Positions 35,640 through 44,183 of a stretch of 64,000 nucleotides of DNA are shown piece by piece. Source of the DNA: Massilia phosphatilytica (lineage in GTDB: Bacteria > Pseudomonadota > Gammaproteobacteria > Burkholderiales > Burkholderiaceae_D); contig NZ_PUIP01000011.1 of the NCBI RefSeq assembly GCF_002968015.1, positions 62,001-126,000 on the forward strand, written 5' to 3'. Position 1 is the stretch's first letter, and each line of letters begins with the position of its first letter. Both the position numbers and the translations under genes were made by a program. Under the pieces are notes generated by a model that made no database searches, was not told the DNA's origin, and saw only the letters and a program-made list of their open reading frames with translations.

Positions 35640-38537
35640 ATGTTAAAATTCTATTCTTTGCGCACCTGGGGCGCCTGCCGGAAGTTCGTAGTGCTGACAG
35701 TCTTCAAAAAATCCGTTCGATATTCCTGGTATGGCTGCCTCATCATCAGCGCAGCCCAAGCGTTCGCCGCGACGCCGACCTTGCAAGGACAGTCCGGTTA
35801 CATCAACATGCCGAGTGCGTGGACGGAGGACGATGGAACGTTCACCGCTGGCTACAGTTACGACAGTCCATACGGCGCCACCTGGGCGAGCGTCACGATC
35901 CTGCCCTTTCTCCAGGTGACAGGGCGCTACGTGTCGATCACAGGCATCGCGCCGTTCAGCAATACCGATCCGAACTTCGGGCGCGGCTATGGCCGCTACA
36001 AGGACAAGGTTGCCGACGTCAAGCTGCGCCTGAAGAACGAAACGGCGCTCCTGCCCGCAATTTCCATCGGTGCCACCGATACCCTTGGCACTGAGCTCTT
36101 CAAGGGCCAATACGTCGTCGTCACGAAAACGTTTGGTCAGGCTCGCAACGTCGAGGCCAGTCTCGGCTTTGGTCGCAAGCGGCCGATGGGTGCGTTTGCG
36201 GGCGTGCGCTGGGCCCCGTTGGCGGCACCGCATTGGGCGCTCGTCGCTGAATACGATGCGAATGATTACCGCAAGGATTTCCTCGCTGGACAGACGGGCG
36301 CGGCCAAACACGAGCGTGGCCCGGCCGTAGGAGTGGAATACCGCTGGGGCTGGCTCGGAGCGCAGGTGGCGCGCCAGCGGGACCACTTCAGCGCCAATGC
36401 ATATATCAGTATTCCGTTCTCCGAACGTGAATTCATCCCCAAGCTTTACGAACCGGCACCGTTTGATCCCAAGCAGGCCCCGCCGCGTGTCACGGCCGAG
36501 GAATGGCAGCAGCAGCCGGGCCATGGCGCGGCGCTTGTTCAAGCGCTGGTGAGGCAGGACTTCAAGAACGTCCGCGTGTCGCTCGACGACCGCGTGCTCA
36601 GGCTGTCGGTGACGAACAGCCGCATCTCGAACATGGGGCGCGCCGTCGGCCGCGCCGCCCGTACGGCCCTCGCGTTCGCTCCGCAGGGCACGCGCAGCAT
36701 CCAGATCACTTACACCAAGCTGGAGCAGCCGATCGCCACTTATGAATTTGTCGATCTGCAGCGTTTGACCGACTACCTGACCGGCCTGGTCGACCGGGAA
36801 AGTTTTCTGCAGACCGTCGTCTTGCGTTACGCCCAGCCATCCGATCAGGCCAGGGACGACGAGTCCGGCCTGCTGGCCGCCGTGCAGGGCGACGGTAGCC
36901 TGGAAGTCCAGGTCGGACGTGACGGTAATACGGTGCAACTGGCCTCGGAAGACCGCGAGGCCAATCGTTTTAAGGTCGTGCCCAAGCTGTCATTCTTTTT
37001 CAACGATCCGAGCGGCGCACTCCGTTACGAGCTGTGGGCCGCTGCGAACTACGATCGGCGCCTGGGACAGGGCCTGTATCTGAACAGCGACCTCAAGCTG
37101 GATGTGTTCGAGAACGTCTCCGCCGTCACGCAGCCGTCCAACAGTCTGCTGCCCCATGTGCGCACGGATATCGCCGACTACAAGCGCGGCCACCGCTTCA
37201 AGCTGAACCGCCTGATGCTCAACCAGTACATGATGCCGGCCGAGCGCGTGTATGCACGTGTGTCCGGGGGACTCTACGAAGAGATGTACCGCGGTGCCGG
37301 CGGCCAGATTCTGTATCTGCCCAAGGACAGCCGCTGGGCCGTCGACATGACGTTGGACGCGCTGCAGCAGCGCGGCGTCAAGGGCTGGTTCGACAAACGT
37401 GACTACCGGACTGTCAGCGGCTTCGCCGCCCTCCATTACAAGCTGCCCTATGACATCACCGCCACTGCGCGGGCCGGCCGTTTCCTGGCCAAGGACGACG
37501 GCGTGCGGCTCGAGTTCAAGCGTCGCTTCCCGTCGGGGGTGGAAGTCGGCGCATGGTACGCGAAGACAAACGGCAAGGACATCACCAGTCCGGGCACGCC
37601 GGCCAATCCGTACAACGACAAGGGGATTTTCTTGTCGGTGCCGTTGAGCATCATGCTGCCGTCCGACACGCAGGCGAATGCTTCCGTGGCCCTGGCACCG
37701 TGGACCCGCGATGTCGGACAGATGGTGGCCAGTCCGGGCGACCTGTACGACATGGTCGAGCAGCCGCGCCGGGACATGACGACCTATGACGGTTTCGGCA
37801 ATTTCGCGGAACGGCGCGACGAACAGAACCTGCCTGCCGTGAATCCGCCGATCCGCGGCCTGACGAACCCTTGGCCGACGTTCCGCATGCGTCTGGAGCA
37901 ATCCGCATCGCGCACGCCCACGCTGCCGCAGTGGATGAATGGCGCCTTGCTCGGCGGCGGCGCAGTCCTGGGCGGCATGTTGCTCGACAAGCCGGTTGAC
38001 CGGTTCATGAAGAAGCACCAGGGGTCCAGTCTCGTACGCGCCTGGAACAACGTGGGCAAGGCCGCACCCGTCGTGCTGGTCGGTGCTGCCGCCGGCGCGG
38101 TTGCCCTTGGTGATGCGCGCATGCAAAATATTGGTATCATCTCGCTGGAATCGGTCGTCGGCGCTGCAGCCTTGTCGATGGGCGCAAAGCGCGTGGCGGC
38201 ACGTGCCCGTCCCCGCGACGAACTCGGTCAATGGGGACGGGCACCGGATCGCTCGAACGCATCCTTCCCGTCGAACCACAGTGCGGTCGCTTTCGCCGCG
38301 GTGACGCCATTCGCACAGGAATACGATGCACCGTGGCTGTATGGCCTGGCCGCCGCCACGTCGCTGGGCCGGACTGCTGGCCGCGAACACTGGGTGTCGG
38401 ACGTCGTCGCCGGCGGCGTGCTTGGCATGGCGGTCGGTGGCTGGCTGTGGCAGGCGCAACGCAACGATACACGTTCGGGCCTTGCGGTGACTCCCGGCGC
38501 GAAATCGGTTGGCGTGGCGTGGTTCGGTAACTATTAA
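35640..38537 (+). CDS. YjbH-domain outer-membrane protein fused to a PAP2 phosphatase
   Basis: 965 aa from the ATG at 35640. A signal sequence ends near residue 43 (SAAQAFA). Residues about 45-740 form a YjbH/GfcD-type exopolysaccharide-associated domain, beginning TPTLQGQSGYINMPSAW. Residues about 770-950 are a PAP2 domain with all three motifs: K850-x6-R857-P858, PSNH at 877-880, and R911-x5-H917-x3-D921. Hydrophobic segments at 775-800 and 820-845 suggest membrane contact. E. coli YjbH is about 700 aa with no PAP2. The fusion could couple polymer secretion to dephosphorylation of a lipid carrier or polymer phosphate in the envelope; that is inference. Confidence 0.9.
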   Translation: MLKFYSLRTWGACRKFVVLTVFKKSVRYSWYGCLIISAAQAFAATPTLQGQSGYINMPSAWTEDDGTFTAGYSYDSPYGATWASVTILPFLQVTGRYVSITGIAPFSNTDPNFGRGYGRYKDKVADVKLRLKNETALLPAISIGATDTLGTELFKGQYVVVTKTFGQARNVEASLGFGRKRPMGAFAGVRWAPLAAPHWALVAEYDANDYRKDFLAGQTGAAKHERGPAVGVEYRWGWLGAQVARQRDHFSANAYISIPFSEREFIPKLYEPAPFDPKQAPPRVTAEEWQQQPGHGAALVQALVRQDFKNVRVSLDDRVLRLSVTNSRISNMGRAVGRAARTALAFAPQGTRSIQITYTKLEQPIATYEFVDLQRLTDYLTGLVDRESFLQTVVLRYAQPSDQARDDESGLLAAVQGDGSLEVQVGRDGNTVQLASEDREANRFKVVPKLSFFFNDPSGALRYELWAAANYDRRLGQGLYLNSDLKLDVFENVSAVTQPSNSLLPHVRTDIADYKRGHRFKLNRLMLNQYMMPAERVYARVSGGLYEEMYRGAGGQILYLPKDSRWAVDMTLDALQQRGVKGWFDKRDYRTVSGFAALHYKLPYDITATARAGRFLAKDDGVRLEFKRRFPSGVEVGAWYAKTNGKDITSPGTPANPYNDKGIFLSVPLSIMLPSDTQANASVALAPWTRDVGQMVASPGDLYDMVEQPRRDMTTYDGFGNFAERRDEQNLPAVNPPIRGLTNPWPTFRMRLEQSASRTPTLPQWMNGALLGGGAVLGGMLLDKPVDRFMKKHQGSSLVRAWNNVGKAAPVVLVGAAAGAVALGDARMQNIGIISLESVVGAAALSMGAKRVAARARPRDELGQWGRAPDRSNASFPSNHSAVAFAAVTPFAQEYDAPWLYGLAAATSLGRTAGREHWVSDVVAGGVLGMAVGGWLWQAQRNDTRSGLAVTPGAKSVGVAWFGNY

Positions 38538-38672
38538 TTAATACTAATCGGGATTGTTCGATGCCGAAGATTCCGGCAACTGCCGCACCCACACCGGGTC
38601 CGCGGCAGCTGCCATTGCGGCATGCCCGCCGTCTGCGCATGCGAACAGTCCCGGCAATCGGGAGAATATAAA

Positions 38673-39731
38673 ATGATTTTGACGACAGGCGGCGCCGGCT
38701 TTATTGGCAGTAATTTTGTGCTGGACTGGTGCGCCCTGAACGGCGAGCCGGTCATCAACCTCGACAAGCTGACGTATGCCGGCAACCTCGAGAACCTGGC
38801 GAGCCTGCGCGATAATCCCAAGCACGTGTTCGTGCACGGCGACATCGGCGACATCGAGCTCGTGCGCCGTTTGCTGCAGGAGTACCAGCCACGTGCCGTC
38901 GTGAACTTCGCGGCCGAGAGCCACGTTGACCGCAGCATCCACGGCCCGGGCGAATTCATTCAGACGAATATCGTCGGCACCTTCCACCTGCTCGAAGCCG
39001 TGCGCGAATACTGGGGTGCGCTGCCCGACGACCGCAAGGCCGCGTTCCGCTTCCTGCACGTGTCGACCGATGAAGTCTACGGCTCCCTCGGCAAGGACGA
39101 CCCGGCCTTCCGCGAAACGAACCGCTACGAACCGAATAGCCCGTATTCCGCCAGCAAGGCGGCCAGCGACCACCTCGTGCGCGCCTACCACCACACGTAC
39201 GGCTTGCCAGTGCTGACCACCAATTGCTCGAACAACTATGGCCCGTACCATTTCCCGGAAAAGCTGATCCCGCTGTGCATCCATAATGCGCTGGCCGGCA
39301 AGCCGCTGCCGATCTACGGCGACGGCCAGCAGATCCGCGACTGGCTGTATGTGAAGGACCACTGCTCGGCCATCCGCCGCGTGCTCGAGGCGGGTCAATT
39401 GGGCGAGGTCTACAACGTCGGCGGCTGGAACGAGAAGGCCAACCTCGACGTCGTGCGCACCCTGTGCGCGATCCTCGACGAGTTGAGTCCGCGTGCGGAC
39501 GGCCAGTCGTACGCCACCCAGATCACGTTCGTGACGGACCGTCCCGGCCATGACCGCCGCTATGCGATCGACGCGACCAGGCTCGAGCGCGAGCTGGGCT
39601 GGAAGCCGGCCGAGACGTTCGAAACCGGCATCCGCAAGACGGTGCAGTGGTACCTCGACAACCAGGAATGGGTTCAGAACGTGACGAGCGGCAGCTACCG
39701 TGCCTGGGTCGGCCAACAGTACGGTGCCTGA
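38673..39731 (+). CDS. rmlB: dTDP-glucose 4,6-dehydratase
   Basis: 352 aa. The start at 38673 has GGGAGAA 8 nt upstream. It is an extended SDR with the NAD-binding motif TTGGAGFIGSNF at residues 4-15, STDEVYGSL, and the YSASKA catalytic Tyr/Lys. NNYGPYHFPEKLIPL is typical of RmlB. It converts dTDP-glucose to dTDP-4-keto-6-deoxyglucose, the second step to dTDP-L-rhamnose. It is the first gene of a tight rmlBDAC operon; rmlD begins directly after its stop. Confidence 0.96.
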   Translation: MILTTGGAGFIGSNFVLDWCALNGEPVINLDKLTYAGNLENLASLRDNPKHVFVHGDIGDIELVRRLLQEYQPRAVVNFAAESHVDRSIHGPGEFIQTNIVGTFHLLEAVREYWGALPDDRKAAFRFLHVSTDEVYGSLGKDDPAFRETNRYEPNSPYSASKAASDHLVRAYHHTYGLPVLTTNCSNNYGPYHFPEKLIPLCIHNALAGKPLPIYGDGQQIRDWLYVKDHCSAIRRVLEAGQLGEVYNVGGWNEKANLDVVRTLCAILDELSPRADGQSYATQITFVTDRPGHDRRYAIDATRLERELGWKPAETFETGIRKTVQWYLDNQEWVQNVTSGSYRAWVGQQYGA

Positions 39732-40619
39732 ATGAAGATTCTTCTGACCGGCAAGAACGGCCAGCTCGGCTTCGAACTGCAACGCGCGCTCGCGCCGCTC
39801 GGCGAAGTCATTGCCGTCGGCACGCAGGATTGCAACCTGGCCGATGCTGACGCGCTGCGCGATCTCGTGCGCCGCGTCGCTCCGGATGTGATCGTCAACC
39901 CGGCGGCCTACACGGCCGTGGACAAAGCCGAATCGGACGAAGCGACGGCCCACGCCGTCAACGCCGTCGCACCTGCCATCCTGGGCGAGGAGGGTGCGAA
40001 GCTGGGCGCGCTCGTGCTGCATTACTCGACGGACTACGTGTTCGACGGCATAAAGCAGGGCGCCTACACGGAAAACGATGCGCCGGCGCCGCAGAGCGTC
40101 TACGGTCGCACCAAGCTCGAAGGCGAGCTGGGCCTGGCTGCGGCGAATCCGCGTCACCTGATCCTGCGCACGAGCTGGGTCGTGGGCGCGCATGGCGGTA
40201 ATTTTGCCAAGACGATGCTGCGCCTCGCGGGCGAGCGCGAGAAACTGACCGTCGTCGCCGACCAGTTCGGCGCGCCGACCCCGGCCGCGCTGCTGGCCGA
40301 CCTGAGCGCCCATCTCGTGCGCGAGCATGCGCGCGCGCGCGGCACCGGCTTCCCCTATGGGACCTATCACGTTGCGGCAGGCGGCGAGACGAGCTGGCAC
40401 GGCTATGCGCAATTCGTGATCGGCGAGGCGCTGGCGGCTGGCAAAGCCCTGAAGGCGACGGTAGATGCTGTCGCGCCGCTGGCCACCGAGCAGTATCCGA
40501 CCCCGGCCAAGCGTCCCCTCAATTCGCGGCTCGATACGACCCGCTTCCGCACGACGTTTGACCTGCGCCTGCCGCCCTGGCAGGAAGGCGTGCGTCACGT
40601 GCTCCAGCAAATTCTGTGA
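39732..40619 (+). CDS. rmlD: dTDP-4-dehydrorhamnose reductase
   Basis: 295 aa SDR. The N-terminal nucleotide-binding motif is KILLTGKNGQLG. STDYVFDG, the catalytic YGRTKLEGE and LRTSWVVG are all typical of RmlD. It performs the last step, reduction to dTDP-L-rhamnose. There is no gap after rmlB, and rmlA follows after 9 nt. Confidence 0.96.
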   Translation: MKILLTGKNGQLGFELQRALAPLGEVIAVGTQDCNLADADALRDLVRRVAPDVIVNPAAYTAVDKAESDEATAHAVNAVAPAILGEEGAKLGALVLHYSTDYVFDGIKQGAYTENDAPAPQSVYGRTKLEGELGLAAANPRHLILRTSWVVGAHGGNFAKTMLRLAGEREKLTVVADQFGAPTPAALLADLSAHLVREHARARGTGFPYGTYHVAAGGETSWHGYAQFVIGEALAAGKALKATVDAVAPLATEQYPTPAKRPLNSRLDTTRFRTTFDLRLPPWQEGVRHVLQQIL

Positions 40620-40628
40620 AAGACAGCC

Positions 40629-41507
40629 ATGTCCAATTCCAAGCGTAAAGGCATCATCCTGGCCGGCGGTTCCGGCACGCGGCTGTATCCGGTGACGCAG
40701 GCCGTCAGCAAGCAGCTGATGCCGGTCTACGACAAGCCAATGATTTATTACCCGCTCAGCACGCTGATGCTGAGCGGTATCCGCGACGTGCTCGTCATCA
40801 GCACGCCGCAGGATACGCCGCGCTTCGCCGAGCTGCTCGGCGACGGCAGCCGCTGGGGCATGAACATCCAGTACGCCGTCCAGCCCTCGCCGGATGGCCT
40901 CGCCCAGGCCTTCATCATCGGCAAGGATTTCGTGGGCAACGATCCAAGCGCCCTTGTTCTTGGCGACAATATTTTTTATGGCCATGACCTGGTCCGGCAG
41001 CTGCACAGCGCCAGTGCGCGGACCGACAGCGCCACCGTGTTTGCCTACCATGTCCACGATCCGGAGCGGTATGGCGTCGTCGAGTTCGATGCGAACCAGC
41101 GCGCCCTGAGCATCGAGGAAAAACCACAAGCACCGAAGTCGTCCTATGCGGTGACCGGCCTGTACTTCTATGACAACGATGTATGCGACGTGGCGGCCGA
41201 CATCAAGCCGTCCCCGCGCGGCGAACTGGAGATCACGGACGTGAACCGTTGCTACCTTGAGCGCGGCAAGCTGAACGTCGAAATCATGGGACGCGGCTTC
41301 GCCTGGCTCGACACCGGCACGCATGACAGCCTGCTCGAGGCCGCAAGCTTCATCGCGACCTTGCAGAAACGGCAGGGATTGCAGGTCGCTTGCCCGGAAG
41401 AGATCGCCTATCGCCAGGGCTGGATCGACGCCGCCACGTTACAAAAACTTGCCGCGCCGCTGGCCAAGAATGGTTACGGCAGCTATCTCTTGAACCTGTT
41501 GAAATAA
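40629..41507 (+). CDS. rmlA: Glucose-1-phosphate thymidylyltransferase
   Basis: 292 aa, the normal length for RmlA. The nucleotidyltransferase signature is GIILAGGSGTRLYPVTQAVS, followed by KQLMPVYDKPMIYYPLS, VLGDNIFYGHDL and EEKPQAPKSSYAVTGLYFYD. It makes dTDP-glucose, the first step of dTDP-rhamnose synthesis. rmlC follows after 7 nt. Confidence 0.96.
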   Translation: MSNSKRKGIILAGGSGTRLYPVTQAVSKQLMPVYDKPMIYYPLSTLMLSGIRDVLVISTPQDTPRFAELLGDGSRWGMNIQYAVQPSPDGLAQAFIIGKDFVGNDPSALVLGDNIFYGHDLVRQLHSASARTDSATVFAYHVHDPERYGVVEFDANQRALSIEEKPQAPKSSYAVTGLYFYDNDVCDVAADIKPSPRGELEITDVNRCYLERGKLNVEIMGRGFAWLDTGTHDSLLEAASFIATLQKRQGLQVACPEEIAYRQGWIDAATLQKLAAPLAKNGYGSYLLNLLK

Positions 41508-41514
41508 TCCGAAC

Positions 41515-42066
41515 ATGCCTTTTACCGTTACCCCGACTGCCATTCCCGATGTGCTGGTGCTTGAGCCAAAAGTTTTCGGCGACGCACGCGGCTTTTTTTA
41601 CGAAAGCTTCAATGCGCGCGACTTCGCCCAGGGAACCGGCGTCGATGTCCAGTTCGTCCAGGACAATCACAGCAAGTCGGCCAAGGGTGTTCTGCGCGGG
41701 CTGCATTACCAGATCCAGCATCCGCAGGGCAAGCTGGTGCGTGTCGTGCAGGGCAGTGTGTTCGATGTCGCCGTCGACCTGCGCAAGTCCTCTCCGACGT
41801 TCGGCCGCTGGGTGGGCGTTGAGCTGACTGCCGAAAATTGCCGGCAACTGTGGGTGCCGCCCGGGTTTGCGCATGGTTTCGTGGTGCTGAGCGAAACCGC
41901 CGAATTCCTGTACAAGACGACGGACTACTGGTATCCGGAACACGAGCGCAGCCTGCTGTGGAACGATCCGGCGATCGGCATCGAGTGGCCCATCGATTTT
42001 GCGCCCCAGCTGGCGGCAAAGGACCAGGCTGGCAAGTTGCTTGCCGAGGCAGAGCTATTCGACTGA
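41515..42066 (+). CDS. rmlC: dTDP-4-dehydrorhamnose 3,5-epimerase
   Basis: 183 aa cupin epimerase. The family signatures are DARGFFYESFNARDF, VQDNHSKSAKGVLRGLHYQ (catalytic His), and WVPPGFAHGF. It epimerises C3 and C5 before RmlD reduction. The operon ends at a strong terminator 26 nt downstream. Confidence 0.96.
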   Translation: MPFTVTPTAIPDVLVLEPKVFGDARGFFYESFNARDFAQGTGVDVQFVQDNHSKSAKGVLRGLHYQIQHPQGKLVRVVQGSVFDVAVDLRKSSPTFGRWVGVELTAENCRQLWVPPGFAHGFVVLSETAEFLYKTTDYWYPEHERSLLWNDPAIGIEWPIDFAPQLAAKDQAGKLLAEAELFD

Positions 42067-42092
42067 ACACCAGGCGACCCTGCGTCGCGCAC

Positions 42093-42129
42093 AAAAAACA
42101 AATGGCCGCTTGCGCGGCCATTTGTTTTT
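42093..42129. terminator. Bidirectional terminator between rmlC and the YjbE-like gene
   Basis: AAACAAATGGCCGC (42096-42109), loop TTGC, then its perfect complement (42114-42127), with an A-run on the left and T-run on the right. It serves the convergent rmlC (plus) and small gene (minus). Confidence 0.92.
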
Positions 42130-42166
42130 ACAACTGTCGCAAGGAACGCAAGCGTTCCCGATGCGA

Positions 42167-42475
42167 TCAGTGATGGGTCGTTGCCGAGTGGTTCGTGGTC
42201 GAGCCATTGTCCGAAGCAGCGACAGCCACGGCGGCGACGGCGGCGCCGACAGCAACCAGAGTGCCGGTCGACAGGCCAGCGATGGCGGTGGTGCCCAGGA
42301 AACCACCCGAAGTGGCGGTGCCGGCAGCCGCGCCGGTGCCAGTAGCGGTGCCCGAAGCAGCGCCAGTTTGGCCAGCGGCGGTCGTGTTGCCCGCGTTGGC
42401 GGTAGCAGCTTCCTGAGCGAATACCTGTGCCGACATCAGGCTCAGGATGGCGGTGGTGACGAGGAGTTTCTTCAT
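42167..42475 (-). CDS. Small secreted Ala/Gly/Thr-rich protein, YjbE/GfcA-like
   Basis: 102 aa. A signal peptide (MKKLLVTTAILSLMSAQVFA) is followed by an Ala/Gly/Thr/Ser-rich stretch (22-58), one hydrophobic segment (STGTLVAVGAAVAAVAVAA, about 69-87), and a polar His/Thr tail. This layout matches YjbE and the Thr-rich GfcA, which accompany YjbH/GfcD in E. coli polysaccharide operons. A YjbH-fusion gene lies 3.6 kb away. An AGGA site is placed 7 nt before the ATG. The role is unknown, perhaps regulation or assembly of export. Assignment is by composition and context only. Confidence 0.75.
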   Translation of the reverse strand: MKKLLVTTAILSLMSAQVFAQEAATANAGNTTAAGQTGAASGTATGTGAAAGTATSGGFLGTTAIAGLSTGTLVAVGAAVAAVAVAASDNGSTTNHSATTHH

Positions 42476-42828
42476 TTCATAATCCTTTGTTCAATTAACG
42501 GGGCACCTGCGGGAGCTAGGTTGCCGGCCAATTATAGCAACTAAAATATTGCTTTGTTTCATCAAATGCAATGGTCAGCAGTTCAGCAAAAAATGTTATC
42601 GATTTTTGACTTGAACAATACGGGATTTTGACAGATTGTGAACAACATTCCTATAACTTTGCCAGGTTTGTTGTGACTTCGCATATGTACGTCAGGAATC
42701 GCCAGTGCGCGAGTGATGAATTGCACCGTGATTGTCCTCCTTTTTTATTTCTACCGGGAAGCGGACGTCTGGAATAATGCCGTCCTACAGATGACGGGAA
42801 CCGATCCCGGCAGGCAACGGAGCCCAGG
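42476..42828. other. Divergent intergenic region, YjbE-like gene / flhB
   Basis: 353 nt, clearly A/T-rich at 42530-42680. It holds the extended -10 box of the small gene. Near flhB there is GGAATAATGCCG (42771-42782), which recalls the CAATAAT box found before flhA and flhF but lacks the rest of that element. No gene seen. Confidence 0.5.
42531..42540 (-). promoter_or_regulatory. Extended -10 promoter for the YjbE-like gene
   Basis: TTGCTATAAT on the minus strand is a perfect -10 with a TGn extension, about 55 nt upstream of the start codon. No good -35 is present, which is typical of extended -10 promoters. Confidence 0.55.
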
Positions 42829-44013
42829 ATGGCAGAAGACAGCGACGCAGAACGGACCGAACCCGCATCAGAGAAACGGCTGAGGCAGGCGCGCGAGGAC
42901 GGTGACATCCCCCGTTCGCGCGAAGTCGCCACGTTCACCGTCCTGATGACGGCCGGCGCCGCCCTGTGGATGATGGGCGGCGGCCTCGTCAACAAGCTGT
43001 CGAGCGTGCTTGAGCGTGGGCTGTCGCTCGACCGCGAGCAAATCTACAACCCGAACGTCCTCATCGAACGCATTCTTGCCGACGTCGTGAGCGTACTGCT
43101 CGCCTGCCTGCCGCTGGCCGGGGCCGTCATGCTAATGATGCTGGCGGCGCCCATGCTCATCGGCGGCTGGAATTTCAGCGCCAAGGCCTTTACGCCCAAT
43201 TTCGGCAAGCTCAATCCGATGCGCGGCCTGGGCAATATGGTGTCGACCAATGCCCTCGTCGAGCTGCTCAAGGCCGTCGCCAAGACGCTGCTCGTGGGCG
43301 CCGTCGCGTGGTTCGTCGTGATGAGCCAGAGGGATGCCGTGATCGGCCTCGTCGTCGAACCGTTCGGCACGGCCGCACCGCACCTGGGCAGCCTGCTCGC
43401 CAAGGCATTCCTGACGATGGTCGGCGCATTGGGCGCCATCGCCATCCTCGACGGTCCTTACCAGATGTGGCATTACGCCGACAAGCTCAAGATGACGCGC
43501 CAGGAAGTCATCCAGGAGTCGAAGGAATCGGACGGCAACCCGCAGATCAAGGGCAAGATCCGCCAGATGCAGCGCGAGATGGCGCAGCGGCGCATGATGT
43601 CCAATGTCCCGACGGCCGACGTGGTCGTGACCAACCCGACCCACTTCGCCGTCGCGCTCAAGTACGCGGACGGGCAGCGGGGCGCGCCGCGTGTCGTGGC
43701 CAAGGGTACGGACGAGGTCGCGGCGAAGATCCGCGAAATCGCGAAGGAAAACAAGGTCGCCATGCTGGAAGCGCCGGCGCTGGCCCGTGCGCTGTACAAG
43801 CACACCGACATCGATGACGAGATCCCGGAAGCCCTGTACTCGGCCGTGGCCGAAGTGCTGGCCTATGTCTACCAGCTGCGCGCCTACAGCAAGGGTACGC
43901 TCGACCAGTATCCGGACCGTCCGAAAAAGCTGCCGGTGCCTCCGGAGATGGACCCGTTCAATCCCGCTTCGCAGAAACAGCGTGGGAATACTGGTCCCGA
44001 TACGTTGCATTGA
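42829..44013 (+). CDS. flhB: Flagellar type III export switch protein FlhB
   Basis: 394 aa. The N-terminus EDSDAERTEPASEKRLRQAREDGDIPRSRE is typical. Four membrane helices lie between about 30 and 210. The cytoplasmic domain carries the autocleavage motif NPTH at exactly 269-272, the same numbering as in enteric FlhB. FlhB switches export from rod/hook to filament substrates. flhA follows 170 nt later across a REP element and its own promoter-like element. Confidence 0.97.
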   Translation: MAEDSDAERTEPASEKRLRQAREDGDIPRSREVATFTVLMTAGAALWMMGGGLVNKLSSVLERGLSLDREQIYNPNVLIERILADVVSVLLACLPLAGAVMLMMLAAPMLIGGWNFSAKAFTPNFGKLNPMRGLGNMVSTNALVELLKAVAKTLLVGAVAWFVVMSQRDAVIGLVVEPFGTAAPHLGSLLAKAFLTMVGALGAIAILDGPYQMWHYADKLKMTRQEVIQESKESDGNPQIKGKIRQMQREMAQRRMMSNVPTADVVVTNPTHFAVALKYADGQRGAPRVVAKGTDEVAAKIREIAKENKVAMLEAPALARALYKHTDIDDEIPEALYSAVAEVLAYVYQLRAYSKGTLDQYPDRPKKLPVPPEMDPFNPASQKQRGNTGPDTLH

Positions 44014-44016
44014 TGG

Positions 44017-44094
44017 GTAGGGTGGGCACTCCGTGCCCACGCGTAAGGTTCGCGTCTCGGCGGCGTCCGCGTGGGCGGAGGGCCGCCCACCCTA
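44017..44094. repeat. BIME-like REP pair between flhB and flhA
   Basis: GTAGGGTGGGCACTCCGTGC starts the left unit. The right unit ends GGCCGCCCACCCTAC, so the outer ends are mutually inverted. The core is the same as the REP units around the RAYT gene 30 kb away. It lies just downstream of the flhB stop. Confidence 0.82.
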
Positions 44095-44095
44095 C

Positions 44096-44156
44096 GAAAT
44101 ACGGCGGTTTTTCCCGTCTCCTTCCTGCATAGTTTCCGTCAGGCATCAGCAATAAT
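44096..44156 (+). promoter_or_regulatory. Shared 61-nt promoter-like element upstream of flhA
   Basis: It begins GAAATACGG, contains GTTTTTCCC, and ends TAGTTTCC-N4-GGCATC-NN-CAATAAT. An element of identical length and arrangement precedes flhF (61855-61915). CATAGTTT-N12-AGCAATAA resembles a sigma-28 (FliA) promoter (TAAAGTTT-N11-GCCGATAA). The flhA start is 28 nt after the element. Confidence 0.6.
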
Positions 44157-44183
44157 GGCGTATCCCTGAATGATGGAGTACGC

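Noticed and set aside
44096..44156. FlhDC binding box upstream of flhA
   Set aside because: AAATACGG recalls half of the enteric FlhDC site, but the second half and spacing do not fit. The similarity to a sigma-28 promoter and to the flhF copy is better supported.
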